From NCBI GenBank assembly GCA_018819515.1, contig JAHJPX010000002.1:158626-222625 (forward strand): DNA of 64,000 bases, written 5' to 3'. The notes below the pieces were generated by a model. It was not told the DNA's origin. It did no database searches and was given only the letters and a program-made list of their open reading frames with translations. Below, piece by piece: positions 54,783 through 63,050 of the stretch. The first letter of the stretch is position 1. Each line of letters starts with the position of its first letter. The translations under genes and the position numbers were made by a program. Source of the DNA: Gammaproteobacteria bacterium. Its GTDB lineage: Bacteria; Pseudomonadota; Gammaproteobacteria; Burkholderiales; Rhodocyclaceae.

Positions 54783-55808
54783 CTACCTATTGAAACTTCT
54801 CAGGACAGTCTGGGTGTAGGCCAGCCCAGCCAACAAACAGCCATCCTTGGTACCTCCATCCGCGAGACACGATTCTTTCCAAGTGAGGTACTCATTTGTG
54901 CACTTGTCCAGGAGGATCGTGCCAGCTGATTTCCCGCCGTCGTACGACGAATACTGCCCGTATTGCGCAGCCGGTACTACGCAATACGACAGCTTGTCGA
55001 ACAATCGCTTTGTCTTTGAGTCTGGCACTCTCGATGCTGAATTAGTGAAAGGCCGAAGGCAACGTGCGGGGTCTCCAGTGGGGCCGGACAAGACCGAGAA
55101 CTGGCTACCATCCGCATGAGGCACTTGATCGAGAACAACGACATTGCCCTCTGCATTGTTCCAATACAGCCCTTCGCATCCCCCGTAGCGATCGGCGGTC
55201 AAACGATCAGCAGAAGAAAGCATCGCCTCGTCGCAGTTCGTGTCTGTCCTTGGTGTTCCAAACCTCTCAAGGAATGCTTGTCTCACCGCACCGAAATTAT
55301 TCTGCGCAAATATCCCGCTCATACTGATTAGCTTGTCGTCATGGAATCCAAAGGTCACGTTTATGAATACGCCGTCGACTAACTGGATTTGGCCTTTACA
55401 CGTTGAGCCCTCTTTGTCGCCAAGCGGACTCATTTCACATGGAGGCGGAGCGGAGAATGTCTTTGTGTAGACTCCCCTGACTTCCTCCATTGTCATTCCC
55501 GTCTGATACTCGCCGATCAGACCACATTGAGAGGTGCGCGATGTCTTGCGCGGTTCGTAAGTCTCTGCACTTCTCTTCACTCGCAGTTCTTCGCGCCGTA
55601 TGGCCTCCTGTGAGAAAGCGACTTCTCTTTCGTGGGCCTGCGCGGCCGACTCCTCTCCTTCTCGCTCGACGTACCTCTTGACACCGATCGCCACGATGAA
55701 CACGGCGACTCCAATGCACACCGATCCGACGACTTTCCCGGTTTGCGTTCGGCTATACACAACGACGGCCAGACCAATAACGAAAAGTATCAAGACCAGC
55801 ATTGTCAT
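54783..55808 (-). CDS. Hypothetical membrane protein
   Basis: A 341-residue protein from ATG 55808. Two N-terminal membrane helices (MTMLVLILFVIGLAVVVYSR and VVGSVCIGVAVFIVAIGVKRYV) precede a charged helix (EREGEESAAQAHEREVAFSQEAIRREELRVKRSAE). A soluble domain with many cysteines follows (SQCGLIGEYQTGMTMEEVRGVYTKTFSAPPPCEMSPLGDKEGSTCKG...). FGFHDDKLISMSGIFAQNNFGAVRQAFLERFGTP resembles secreted small-domain proteins where a parameter compares two states, but I recognise no family. Alone and leftward, with no obvious partner. Its lower GC suggests separate acquisition. Confidence 0.6.
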   Translation of the reverse strand: MTMLVLILFVIGLAVVVYSRTQTGKVVGSVCIGVAVFIVAIGVKRYVEREGEESAAQAHEREVAFSQEAIRREELRVKRSAETYEPRKTSRTSQCGLIGEYQTGMTMEEVRGVYTKTFSAPPPCEMSPLGDKEGSTCKGQIQLVDGVFINVTFGFHDDKLISMSGIFAQNNFGAVRQAFLERFGTPRTDTNCDEAMLSSADRLTADRYGGCEGLYWNNAEGNVVVLDQVPHADGSQFSVLSGPTGDPARCLRPFTNSASRVPDSKTKRLFDKLSYCVVPAAQYGQYSSYDGGKSAGTILLDKCTNEYLTWKESCLADGGTKDGCLLAGLAYTQTVLRSFNR

Positions 55809-56229
55809 GGTTCGTACCCTTGGGCCGAGCTCTTGGCAGGAGTGCTTCTTGAATGTTACCCGCACGACATTGCTGAGTGTCCATTTTGGGTGTTTAAGTT
55901 GCCGTACGACGAGTGGCAAGCGTAGGACGGCAATGGCCAATCAGTGTGAATTGACCCTTTGGCAGGTCTCGAAGTACGGCGGTCGCTCGGATGGCAGCTT
56001 CGTGGAAACAGCGAGCGGCGGCAGCTGGCCGGACTAGGACTGACCCGCTAAGACCGAACTAGCGATGCTGTATCGCACAACGAAAGATCAGTCACGGATT
56101 GGGGATACCCAAAATTTGTGCGGGATCTTCGGATTGCCCAACCCAGGGCATGCCGTACTCGTTGGACAGACGAACAAAGACAGGGATGGCGAAAGTCATG
56201 CCGCCATCGGGCAGTCGCTACCCGACTGC
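55809..56229. other. Intergenic region, nothing recognised
   Basis: About 420 bp between two leftward genes. Frames present are short and without protein character. It would contain the promoter of the membrane-protein gene. Confidence 0.4.
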
Positions 56230-56269
56230 CGCCGCGCCGCCCGGCTTTGTCAGTCCGGGCGGCGCGGCG
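56230..56269. repeat. Strong 15-bp-stem hairpin downstream of DUF932
   Basis: CGCCGCGCCGCCCGG (56230-56244) and CCGGGCGGCGCGGCG (56255-56269) are a perfect inverted repeat with a 10-base loop. It lies 70 bp beyond the DUF932 stop and could stop transcription in either direction. Confidence 0.6.
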
Positions 56270-56314
56270 CGTTGAATGGCCACTCGCTGCTGCATTACCT
56301 CGAAAAGAGAGGAG

Positions 56315-56333
56315 GAGGGGGCAAAGCCCCCTC
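56315..56333 (-). terminator. Terminator of DUF932
   Basis: GAGGGGGC-AAA-GCCCCCTC, 6 bp after the DUF932 stop on the minus strand, followed on that strand by a pyrimidine-rich tract. Nearly the same hairpin follows radC. Confidence 0.6.
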
Positions 56334-56338
56334 GCATG

Positions 56339-57166
56339 TCAGCCTTTCAGCCGTTTCATCTCGTCGGCCAGTATCCACAGCGCACGGTTGATCTTGACGT
56401 TCTGGTCAATACCTTGGATAGCGCGGGTGCGGTTCCTGCGCCCGTTGGCCATGCGTGCGGACAGCCCACCCTGAACCAGATTTTCCTGCACGCGGTTGAA
56501 CGTGCTCCACAGGTCGGGCCGGTCGTCGTCCCGGCGTCGAGGTTGTAGCAATTGTGTTTCCGTGATGGGCGCAGATTTGACCGGGTCATCGTATTTCAGC
56601 GACAACGCGGCGCGGGCAAATACCTCTGATTCGCCGTGGTTCAGCGTGATGGCGCGCATACCTTCCTGACCTCTGCGCACCAGTTCGAACCCATCCAGTA
56701 CATCGTAGGCACCTTCGACCACGTGGCCGATCACGTCGCCCTTGTGAGGGATGCGCAGGTCGGCCACGGTATCGCCGCACACCAGCCCATTGCTGCAAAC
56801 GAAACGGAACATCCCCGCCAGCATCTGATAGCTGCTGGTGCCGTCGTGCGAGTTCAGCAGAATGATTTCGTTGGCCTCGGCGCCGTCAATTTGTTTGGTA
56901 TGGCGTAGCCGCAGCATGTGCTTGGTGTGTTCACGCTTGCCGGTATCGCGCACGCGCGTCTGGCAAACCATGAACGGTTGGAAGCCTTCCTTTCGCAGGG
57001 CACCCAATACCTCTCCAGTCGGAATATAGGTGTAGCGGTCGGATCGGCTCTGGTGCTTTTCCTCCGCGAAGATGGAAGGGGCTACGCTGCGAATCTGGTC
57101 GTCCGACAGCGGATAGTCGGCGCGCAAGATGGGGGAAGCCTGTGCGAAGCGGGAACTGAGTTGCAT
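56339..57166 (-). CDS. DUF932 (phage/plasmid-like) protein
   Basis: A 275-residue DUF932 protein: MQLSSRFAQASPILRADYPLSDDQIRSVAPSIFAEEKHQSRSDRYTYIPTGEVLGALRKEGFQPFMVCQTRVRDTGKREHTKHMLRLRHTKQ, then EIILLNSHDGTSSYQMLAGMFRFVCSNGLVCGDTVADLRIPHKGDVIGHVVEGAYDVLDGFE. The NSHDGTSSYQ and FRFVCSNGLV blocks are diagnostic. Found widely on plasmids, ICEs and phages; function not established. Sits in the small-gene block with DUF736 and radC, typical of Tn4371-like backbones. Confidence 0.93.
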   Translation of the reverse strand: MQLSSRFAQASPILRADYPLSDDQIRSVAPSIFAEEKHQSRSDRYTYIPTGEVLGALRKEGFQPFMVCQTRVRDTGKREHTKHMLRLRHTKQIDGAEANEIILLNSHDGTSSYQMLAGMFRFVCSNGLVCGDTVADLRIPHKGDVIGHVVEGAYDVLDGFELVRRGQEGMRAITLNHGESEVFARAALSLKYDDPVKSAPITETQLLQPRRRDDDRPDLWSTFNRVQENLVQGGLSARMANGRRNRTRAIQGIDQNVKINRALWILADEMKRLKG

Positions 57167-57712
57167 GGTATTTCTCCTGTGGTTGCAAGCTGTGGTTTGA
57201 AAGTCGACCGGATTCCAAGATTCGGAGCCCGGTGTTGGCTTCGGTTGATCCGGCGCAGTGACCTGGGCTGGTCGCCGTTGCCGCCGTCTTTCCTGAGTTC
57301 ATCGCCCGCGAAAAAAGCCGGGCCGGCGAGGGCGTGGCGGTCAAGGAAGAAGCGCAGGGTTGGTGCGGCCCGCAGCCGCAGGCGAGGACACGGCCCTGCG
57401 CGCCTTGACGGACAGGCACCGCGGGCTACGGTCGCGGGATCAGCGATGAATGAGAGGAAAGCCGGATGACCGGCCTACGGCCAGAGACGCGCTGGACCGA
57501 CGCCGCGCGGCGAGCGCTACTGCGTGCCGCAGGCACGCCTGGCTGAACGTGAGCAAAGCGCGCAGCGCGACATCTATGCCGTGTGCAGGCCGATCAGGCA
57601 TCGCCTGTTCGGCGGACTTTCGGGGCGCCAAGCCTGCGCGGCGGGGTGGGCGTCAGCCGACCCCTGGAGGCAAGCGCAGCGCGCAGCTTCTCCTCGACGC
57701 CAAGAACACAGC
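57167..57712. other. Leader region upstream of DUF932
   Basis: About 550 bp without a convincing gene, GC-rich. A fragment near 57670-57686 (GCAAGCGCAGCGCGCAG) matches the start of the second block of the long leader repeat. It probably contains the DUF932 promoter and leader. Confidence 0.45.
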
Positions 57713-57736
57713 AAAAAAAGGGGGGCAAAGCCCCCT
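57713..57736 (-). terminator. Rho-independent terminator of radC
   Basis: GGGGGC-AAA-GCCCCC at 57721-57735 beside seven A bases at 57713-57719, that is, a stem followed by seven U in a leftward transcript. It begins 5 bp after the radC stop. Confidence 0.8.
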
Positions 57737-57740
57737 CGGA

Positions 57741-58247
57741 CTACAACAACCCGCGTTCCGCAAAACTCAGGATGGCGCTACCGGCGACGATCAGGTGATC
57801 CAGGACCCGTACGTCCACCAGCGCCAGTGCCGACTTCAGCGTCTGCGTCAGCATCTCGTCGGCGCGCGAGGGTTCTGCCGCACCCGACGGATGGTTGTGC
57901 ACCAGCAGCAGCGCAGCGCTGTTCCTGGCCAAGGCATCCTTGACCACCTCGCGCGGGTACACCGATGTCTGGCTCACCGTGCCGCGGAACATCTCGACGT
58001 ATTCGATGACGCGGTTCTGTGCATCCAGATGGATGGCGGCGAACACCTCGTGCTCCAGCGCCCCCAGCTTCACCCGCAGGAAGTCGCGCACCACCTGCGG
58101 CGAGGTCAGGGCGTCGCAGTCGCGCATTTGTGCTGCGAGCACACGCCGCGCCGCCTGCAACACCTCGTCGGCATTGGCTGGGCGGTAGTCGCCCGTGACA
58201 TCACGAACGAGAAGGGAAGAATCGAGAGAATGAGAAAGTTGCGACAT
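57741..58247 (-). CDS. radC: RadC/MPN-family (JAB) protein
   Basis: A 168-residue element-borne RadC: VRDVTGDYRPANADEVLQAARRVLAAQMRDCDALTSPQVVRDFLRVKLGALEHEVFAAIHLDAQNRVIEYVEMFRGTVSQTSVYPREVVKDALARNSAALLLVHNHPSGAAEPSRADEMLTQTLKSALALVDVRVLDHLIVAG. The JAMM metal site is HNHPSGAAEPSRAD. It lacks the N-terminal helix-hairpin-helix of chromosomal RadC. ATG 58247 (MSQLSHSLDSS) is chosen. RadC-like genes are regular parts of Tn4371-like ICEs; their role is uncertain. Confidence 0.92.
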   Translation of the reverse strand: MSQLSHSLDSSLLVRDVTGDYRPANADEVLQAARRVLAAQMRDCDALTSPQVVRDFLRVKLGALEHEVFAAIHLDAQNRVIEYVEMFRGTVSQTSVYPREVVKDALARNSAALLLVHNHPSGAAEPSRADEMLTQTLKSALALVDVRVLDHLIVAGSAILSFAERGLL

Positions 58248-58261
58248 GATCGTGCTCCAGT

Positions 58262-58570
58262 CCGAATCGGGCGGAATTGCCCGGAACCGGAGGAACACGA
58301 CGCAGCGCAGCGGTCAGGGGTCGCAGACGGCCGCCAGGACGCCAGCGGCCAACCGCAGGGCAGGGCGCGCAGCCCTTGACGGCGAGAACGGCGTGGTACG
58401 TTGAAGGGAACAGCAAGGCCGCCTCCCACACACCCCACACTGCCTCTTGGGCAAGCGGCGCGCGCAGGCCCAAAGGGCCGGAGGCGTCAGGGATCAAAGC
58501 CGAATGGGCGCGACTCGGCACGAGGCGCGGGGCAACGCCCGCGAGCCCGACGGCGGTACGCCGGGACGCC
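58262..58570 (-). repeat. Long leader repeat, copy 2 (upstream of radC)
   Basis: Matches 41430-41742 upstream of the second DUF2958 gene, including a 43-bp segment (58375-58417) with 40 identical positions and a second block at 58451-58570. In one frame both copies could encode the same short string LLFPSTYH, but frames break elsewhere, so I treat the region as noncoding leader. Confidence 0.6.
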
Positions 58571-58638
58571 TGGGGCGGTCGACAAAGATTCACTGCTCAG
58601 TAAATATTGCTGCTTTGTCGAATATCGATACGGACAAA

Positions 58639-59460
58639 CTAGAACGGCAAGTCGTCATCGGGTGCCGCGATCGTTATCGGCGTAATCGCGTGTTTCGTTC
58701 TGGCTTCGATTGATTTGATGAAGCGGATCGAACTGGCAACGTGGTTGAAGATGAGCAGGCTTTCCTCGTAGTTGAGGATTGGGTTGTCATGGGCCAGGCT
58801 CTTGTTGTTGCGAACGTCACTGAAGGCTTCGAGCACAGAAATGCTGGACTTCAGGATGCGCTCGGTCATCAATGATTCAAGGTGACCAGCGTCGCGCAGG
58901 CGCTTCACATACTCGCCGAAGATGCTGTGCAAAGCTTTGTCGCGGTTGACTTCAACTCCACGCTGTTCGCACAGTGTGCGCACGTATTTGATGACGAACG
59001 TGTGCAGCCGATCCAGAGCCGCTTCGGGCTGGTTTTTCTCGATGGCTTCGCGCACGTGTTGAGCAACCGCTTCAAAGTCGCGCTCGTCGACTGTGGCGGT
59101 CAGTGCGTCCAGCTCGGCGACGGGTGTGTCGCGCATCATGCGGCTGGCGATTTTCCAGCAATCGTCGGTCAGTTCGGTCAATCCCTGCTCTTCGCCGAGA
59201 CAGTTCTCAGCCTGACCGTACAAGATCAGTGCCTGGATGACTTTGCCGACCAGATGGTTGCCTTCGACTGCCCAGAATCCGCGCATGCGGTTGGCTTTGG
59301 AGGTGCCACGCTCGCGGTAGACAGCGGCATCGATGTCACGGCGCGTGTGTTCCTCGAAGAACTCGCTGAATGTGCGATCCGAGAAATCGAGCACGTAGCC
59401 GCCACCCATGCGGAATAGTCGTTCCAGCTTGCGTCGTTCTATGGAAGACAAATCGGCCAT
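58639..59460 (-). CDS. Abortive infection (Abi_C-like) protein
   Basis: A 273-residue protein. The C-terminal segment HSIFGEYVKRLRDAGHLESLMTERILKSSISVLEAFSDVRNNKSLAHDNPILNYEESLLIFNHVASSIRFIKSIE matches the C-terminal domain of abortive-infection family proteins, including the RNNKSLAHD block that resembles a HEPN-type Rx4-6H motif. The N-terminal half (YVLDFSDRTFSEFFEEHTRRDIDAAVY...GNHLVGKVIQALI) is also typical of this family. It lies with the AbiE genes in the right-end cargo. Mechanism is unknown. Confidence 0.82.
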   Translation of the reverse strand: MADLSSIERRKLERLFRMGGGYVLDFSDRTFSEFFEEHTRRDIDAAVYRERGTSKANRMRGFWAVEGNHLVGKVIQALILYGQAENCLGEEQGLTELTDDCWKIASRMMRDTPVAELDALTATVDERDFEAVAQHVREAIEKNQPEAALDRLHTFVIKYVRTLCEQRGVEVNRDKALHSIFGEYVKRLRDAGHLESLMTERILKSSISVLEAFSDVRNNKSLAHDNPILNYEESLLIFNHVASSIRFIKSIEARTKHAITPITIAAPDDDLPF

Positions 59461-59519
59461 GGGACTTCTGCTTGGTATAGGTGTTGTGCGCAGCGGAAGC
59501 AGCGTCTTTCAATTGAATT

Positions 59520-60542
59520 TCATTGTGGTGGTTGCTTTGTATTGGCTTTCTGCTGAATTGCTCGGCATCGCTCCAGCAGAGCGTCGAAAGGTTCGGCGTC
59601 ATCGAGAAACAAGCCGTCATCGACCATGTGCTGATAGTCGGCAGCCAATTTGGCCAACGCGCTGTCATCAGGTACAAGCTGGAGCCCACCGGCGACGGCA
59701 GCGTGATAGTCGATGACATCGCCATGCGTGTTCTTTTCTGCAAAGAACACGCTCTTGTGTTCGGCAACTGCGCGAGCGAGGGCTTTGTCCGCGATGGCTG
59801 CGTCGGCGAAGCCGGCGGCATCCAGTCTTGTCACGTCGTGCCAGTGACGCGCGAAGCGGTCACCACCCCGGAACTCGCCTTGTGCACAGAAAACGTGAAT
59901 CGCCGTAGCCTTTTCCCAGAAGGTGCGCTCGGCGCGCATCACCTGTGGTGTCGCGCTGGGAAACTCCACCCCCTGCAGATACGCGGCCGCATCGCAGCGG
60001 ATAGCGCGTGGTTCGCTGGGCTCGCCGGTCGAGCGGGCGCCGAACTCCAGCATGACGGCGGGCGCGACATAGCCGGTACCGGTGGCCAATGGTGCGTAGT
60101 CGATGAACACTTTGTCGCCCTCGGCCCGAACGGTAGCCGGTAGGCCATATTGCTCAAGGTCATGCTCGAGACGGGGCACGATCTCGGCGCCGACCCAGTC
60201 CGACAGGCGCGCACGAATCTCCTTGCTCCACTTCTTCTCCTGGCTCTTACTGGTCGGCAGTGGTGCATCCGCATCGCCCACCACATCGCTGGCGATGGCG
60301 CGGATGTCGTAAGTCAGGTCCACGTCTTCGGAGAAGCGCCGGATGACCCCGTAGGCCTTTGACAAGGATGTGCCGCCCTTGAATACCAAGTGGTCAGCGT
60401 AGGGGCCGGCAAAGAGGTGCCGCAGCGACCAGACCACCCAGATGTCTTTTTCCAGCAGATGGGGCAGGAGGCCCGATGTGTTGGCTGCCGCGTCGAGTGC
60501 GTCCAGGCGGTCGGCGGTGGAGAGCTGGAAGAACTCAGCCAT
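59520..60542 (-). CDS. AbiEii-type nucleotidyltransferase toxin
   Basis: A 340-residue AbiEii/AbiGii-family toxin. The nucleotidyltransferase signature is LVFKGGTSLSKAYGVIRRFSEDVDLTYDIRAIA (about 52-84: GGTS and the DxD of EDVDL). RTFWEKATAIHVFCAQGEFRGGDRFARHWHDVTRLD holds the later motifs. Such toxins modify tRNA or other targets with nucleotides and cause abortive infection. It is translated with the antitoxin gene, overlapping it by 8 bp, antitoxin first, as in AbiE operons. Confidence 0.92.
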   Translation of the reverse strand: MAEFFQLSTADRLDALDAAANTSGLLPHLLEKDIWVVWSLRHLFAGPYADHLVFKGGTSLSKAYGVIRRFSEDVDLTYDIRAIASDVVGDADAPLPTSKSQEKKWSKEIRARLSDWVGAEIVPRLEHDLEQYGLPATVRAEGDKVFIDYAPLATGTGYVAPAVMLEFGARSTGEPSEPRAIRCDAAAYLQGVEFPSATPQVMRAERTFWEKATAIHVFCAQGEFRGGDRFARHWHDVTRLDAAGFADAAIADKALARAVAEHKSVFFAEKNTHGDVIDYHAAVAGGLQLVPDDSALAKLAADYQHMVDDGLFLDDAEPFDALLERCRAIQQKANTKQPPQ

Positions 60543-61131
60543 GGGCCACCAGGGCGCTGACCTCTTGGGCCATCCACGTTGGCAGGCGCGACCGCGCCGA
60601 CACGACTTCTTTCAGCTCCGATGGTGGCAGCTTGGCGCGCAGCTTCCGGATCGCTTCCCCGGCTTTTCCCGGGCCCAGCCAAGCCAGTGCCCGCACTACT
60701 TCGCCGGCGGCCCGCCCAGGAAAGATCAGTTGCCAAATCGGCGCGTGCCGGAACTCGACCATTTGCGCGCCCAATTTCAAGCGGCGGCTAGGGCCAGACG
60801 TGAGATAGACCGCCCGCATCGGCACCTGCGTGGTCAGGCCCAGCGCGTTGGCTGCGGCGGCACCGTGCGACACGATGGTTTCCCCACGCTGGTTCGCCAG
60901 GCCCTCGACCATCTTGACGGCCGATGGCGCACGGGTGCCAAAGCGGCTCTCGACGGGCAGGACATAGATCCCGCGACCCGCGCGCAGCAGGTCGCCGCGC
61001 TGCACCAGGCGGGACAGTACTTGATCCACGGCTGCGCGACTGCCCAGGTGCAACAGTTCTTTGGCGACCAAAGGCGTGCCCTCCGGCAATCCCGTGGCGC
61101 GTGCTAAGACTTGTTTAGCGAGGGTCTGCAT
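60535..61131 (-). CDS. AbiEi-type antitoxin (DUF6088)
   Basis: A 198-residue antitoxin with an N-terminal winged helix (VLARATGLPEGTPLVAKELLHLGSRAAVDQVLSRLVQRGDLLRAGRGIYVLPVESRFG) and a C-terminal domain (IVSHGAAAANALGLTTQVPMRAVYLTSGPSRRLKLGAQMVEFRHAPIWQLIFPGRAAGEVVRALAWLG). Start ATG 61131 follows an AGGAG site; a longer frame exists but overlaps the promoter. It neutralises the AbiEii toxin and represses its own promoter through inverted repeats, one of which is visible upstream. Confidence 0.93.
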   Translation of the reverse strand: MQTLAKQVLARATGLPEGTPLVAKELLHLGSRAAVDQVLSRLVQRGDLLRAGRGIYVLPVESRFGTRAPSAVKMVEGLANQRGETIVSHGAAAANALGLTTQVPMRAVYLTSGPSRRLKLGAQMVEFRHAPIWQLIFPGRAAGEVVRALAWLGPGKAGEAIRKLRAKLPPSELKEVVSARSRLPTWMAQEVSALVAHG

Positions 61132-61151
61132 GACGATATCTCCTGACTGGT

Positions 61152-61183
61152 AGAAGTATGAATCTACTTCTGACACTTTGCAA
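61152..61183 (-). promoter_or_regulatory. AbiE promoter with operator palindrome
   Basis: On the minus strand TTGCAA (61178-61183) and CATACT (61155-61160) are separated by 17 bp, a good sigma-70 spacing. Overlapping the -10 is the inverted repeat AGAAGTA-TGAATC-TACTTCT (61152-61171), a likely AbiEi binding site. Confidence 0.65.
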
Positions 61184-61602
61184 GCCCTACGGCGGGTGAC
61201 AAGGTCATCACTGTGCATAGCATCCGAGCGGCAAAGGCAGTGCTGGATCACATTGAGGCATACCTGCCACCGAGTCAGGGCATGGTCGTGTTGCATTGGT
61301 TCGCCGGCAGCAAGGCGGAAGCGAAGCGTGCCGTCGAGATGGGTTGCTACTTCTCTATCAACGCATCTATGTTGGATAACGAGCGACATGCAGCGATGGT
61401 TGCCGCCATTCCAGTCGACAGGCTGCTGACTGAGACGGATGGTCCGTTCACCAAGACAGCGGAGCGGCCTTCGAAGCCGGTCGATGTGGCTGTAGTTGTA
61501 GAAGCGCTGGGCCGCCTACATGCTATGTCGGCGCGGACGTTCGCGACGACGGTCCGGAGCAACTTGCGTAGATTGCTGGAACAGAGCGGAAAGGGCGCTT
61601 GA
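61174..61602 (+). pseudogene. Truncated TatD-family gene resembling qatD
   Basis: About 135 residues of the C-terminal half of a TatD-type metal-dependent hydrolase: KVITVHSIRAAKAVLDHIEAYLPPSQGMVVLHWFAGSKAEAKRAVEMGCYFSINASMLDNERHAAMVAAIPVDRLLTETDGPFTKTAERPSKPVDVAVVVEALGRLHAMSARTFATTVRSNLRRLLEQ. Catalytic HWF and ETDGPF blocks are present but the N-terminal HxH metal site is missing. The LHWFAGSKAEAKRAVEMGCYFSIN type is characteristic of QatD of the QatABCD anti-phage system. The other qat genes are absent, so this is a relic left beside the right end. Confidence 0.75.
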
Positions 61603-61673
61603 CATGAGTAGTGCGGCGAAGTGCAGCGTCGAAGATAGGGCGACGGCCAAGTTCACGGGCAACCCTCTCTTTT

Positions 61674-61693
61674 TGACGGTAAAAGAGACGGTA
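61674..61693. promoter_or_regulatory. Right-end arm-type boxes
   Basis: TGACGGTAA (61674-61682) and GACGGTA (61687-61693), the same sequence repeated next to the integrase at the left end, about 70 bp inside the right core. Confidence 0.55.
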
Positions 61694-61753
61694 CACTGTA
61701 TTCATTCCGCTCTGAAACCCAGTATCCATAGGGGTGTTCAGAGCTAGTTGATA

Positions 61754-61764
61754 ATCGAGTGGGA
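61754..61764. other. Right attachment core with guaA relic
   Basis: ATCGAGTGGGA, identical to 6969-6979, continues G-TAA at 61765-61768, so it still reads Ile-Glu-Trp-Glu-stop. This is the original chromosomal end of guaA left at the far side of the insertion. Confidence 0.78.
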
Positions 61765-61773
61765 GTAAACGGC

Positions 61774-61798
61774 CAGCGCCCGGTCGAGCCGGGCGCTG
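61774..61798 (+). terminator. Displaced guaA terminator hairpin
   Basis: CAGCGCCCGG-TCGAG-CCGGGCGCTG, a perfect 10-bp stem 5 bp after the relic guaA stop at 61766-61768. It lacks a T-run. Its position suggests it was the guaA terminator before insertion. Confidence 0.65.
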
Positions 61799-61799
61799 C

Positions 61800-61832
61800 C
61801 GAAAAGTCAGCCGTGGTGGTACGCCGAGTGGG
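61800..61832. repeat. 33-bp intergenic repeat, copy 2
   Basis: Matches 2048-2080 with about four differences; it begins right after the displaced terminator hairpin and lies outside the element. Confidence 0.6.
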
Positions 61833-61919
61833 TTCGGTGATAGCCAATTTCGCTGGCGTTGCGGATGATCCAGGTCGGATTCTTCGATTTCAAGGTGCGA
61901 CGGGCTTGTCAGGGCCTTT

Positions 61920-63050
61920 TCAGGCAAAGAGTGGTGCCATCGTGCGGGCAAAGTTGTCGGACTTCAGCCAATCATGCAGCACTGCGAATGACTGCCGCGC
62001 GATTCGGGTGCGAAGCCTCTCGTCGGCGCAGAGCCGGCGCACGGTCTCCTCGAAGTCATCAAGGTCCCAGCGGATCGGGACGTAGGTTTCCCACGGCACG
62101 AAAATGTCGGGTGCCGTCTCGACGTGGCCCATGTCAGGTTTCAGCAGCACCGCCCCGTTCGTCACTGCCTCGTAGTCGCGCCAGCAGACCTCGCCGTAAC
62201 CGAAGGGCGAGAAGCAGATCTTGGATCGCCGCATCTCGGCCATGAAGCGCGACAACGACGCCGTCCCTTCGCGCACCATAGTCAGACCGTCCAACCGGTC
62301 CAGCGCTGCCTCGGCCTCGCCACGCATCGCCTGGTACCAGGGGGTCCCATCGACCGCAAAGCGGGTGTGCAGGTCGATTGGGCGCGGCCCGGCGGGGGGC
62401 GGCGATTCCAGCAGCGTGGGCAAGATCAGCGGCGCGGTCAAGAAGGAGGGACCAAGGAGTAACTTGTCGAAGAACCCCGGTGGGATGGGGAATCGGTGCT
62501 CTGGCTCGTCGATGCAATAGCGGCGGTCAAAATAATCGGTCAGGTTGGTGTCGCCGAGTCTGGCCTTGTCATAGGCCGAGCGGTCGCGTAACAAGTGCTT
62601 CTTGATGTAGACGTCGACCAGTGGGTCCATCCGTTCCGCGTTGCGCAGGTCAGTGGGAGCAAACCAGTCGAGACAGGCGATCCGCGCGCCGGGATGGTTG
62701 ATGTGGATCCGATCGATCAAGCGGTGAAGGTCGGCGTCGGAGATGTCAAACGGCGTCTGGAAGGCGACGACGGTCGCTTCCTTTGCCGCGACCTCGGCGC
62801 CAGCCAGCACATCCCAGACGTCGGCTTCGCGGACCTCGGCGCCGTAAAGGAGGCGCAAGTCGGAGGCGTAGTGATGGAAAGGGAATATCTGGCTTTGCGG
62901 GATGCGCTCGGGTTGGCTGATCAGCAGCAGCCGCGCTTTTGCGTCAGCCGGGAACGGCCACGCCATCGCGGTTGCGCGCAGGCGCTCGGCACGTTTGCGG
63001 CGCGCATAGTGCCTCAGCTTGTTTGCCAACACGCTACCGCCGATGAACAT
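61920..63050 (-). CDS. Glycosyltransferase (exostosin/GT1-like)
   Basis: A 376-residue protein from ATG 63050, with a purine-rich GAGAGGG upstream. The C-terminal half has LSRFMAEMRRSKICFSPFGYGEVCWRDYEAVTNGAVLLKPDMGHVETAPDIFVPWETYVPIRWDLDDFEETVRRLCAD, the pattern of exostosin-like and family 1 glycosyltransferase nucleotide-sugar binding regions (SPFGYGEVCWRDYEA, GAVLLKPD). The N-terminal half lacks clear motifs. It overlaps the asparagine-synthase-like gene upstream by 17 bp, suggesting a polysaccharide biosynthesis operon in the chromosome right of the element. Confidence 0.75.
   Translation of the reverse strand: MFIGGSVLANKLRHYARRKRAERLRATAMAWPFPADAKARLLLISQPERIPQSQIFPFHHYASDLRLLYGAEVREADVWDVLAGAEVAAKEATVVAFQTPFDISDADLHRLIDRIHINHPGARIACLDWFAPTDLRNAERMDPLVDVYIKKHLLRDRSAYDKARLGDTNLTDYFDRRYCIDEPEHRFPIPPGFFDKLLLGPSFLTAPLILPTLLESPPPAGPRPIDLHTRFAVDGTPWYQAMRGEAEAALDRLDGLTMVREGTASLSRFMAEMRRSKICFSPFGYGEVCWRDYEAVTNGAVLLKPDMGHVETAPDIFVPWETYVPIRWDLDDFEETVRRLCADERLRTRIARQSFAVLHDWLKSDNFARTMAPLFA

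Noticed and set aside
54569..54793. 74-codon rightward frame between SRAP-side and membrane-protein genes
   Set aside because: Short, no domain, and no ribosome binding site of note.
61213..61602. A functional TatD nuclease
   Set aside because: The N-terminal metal-binding half is missing, so it is classed as a remnant.
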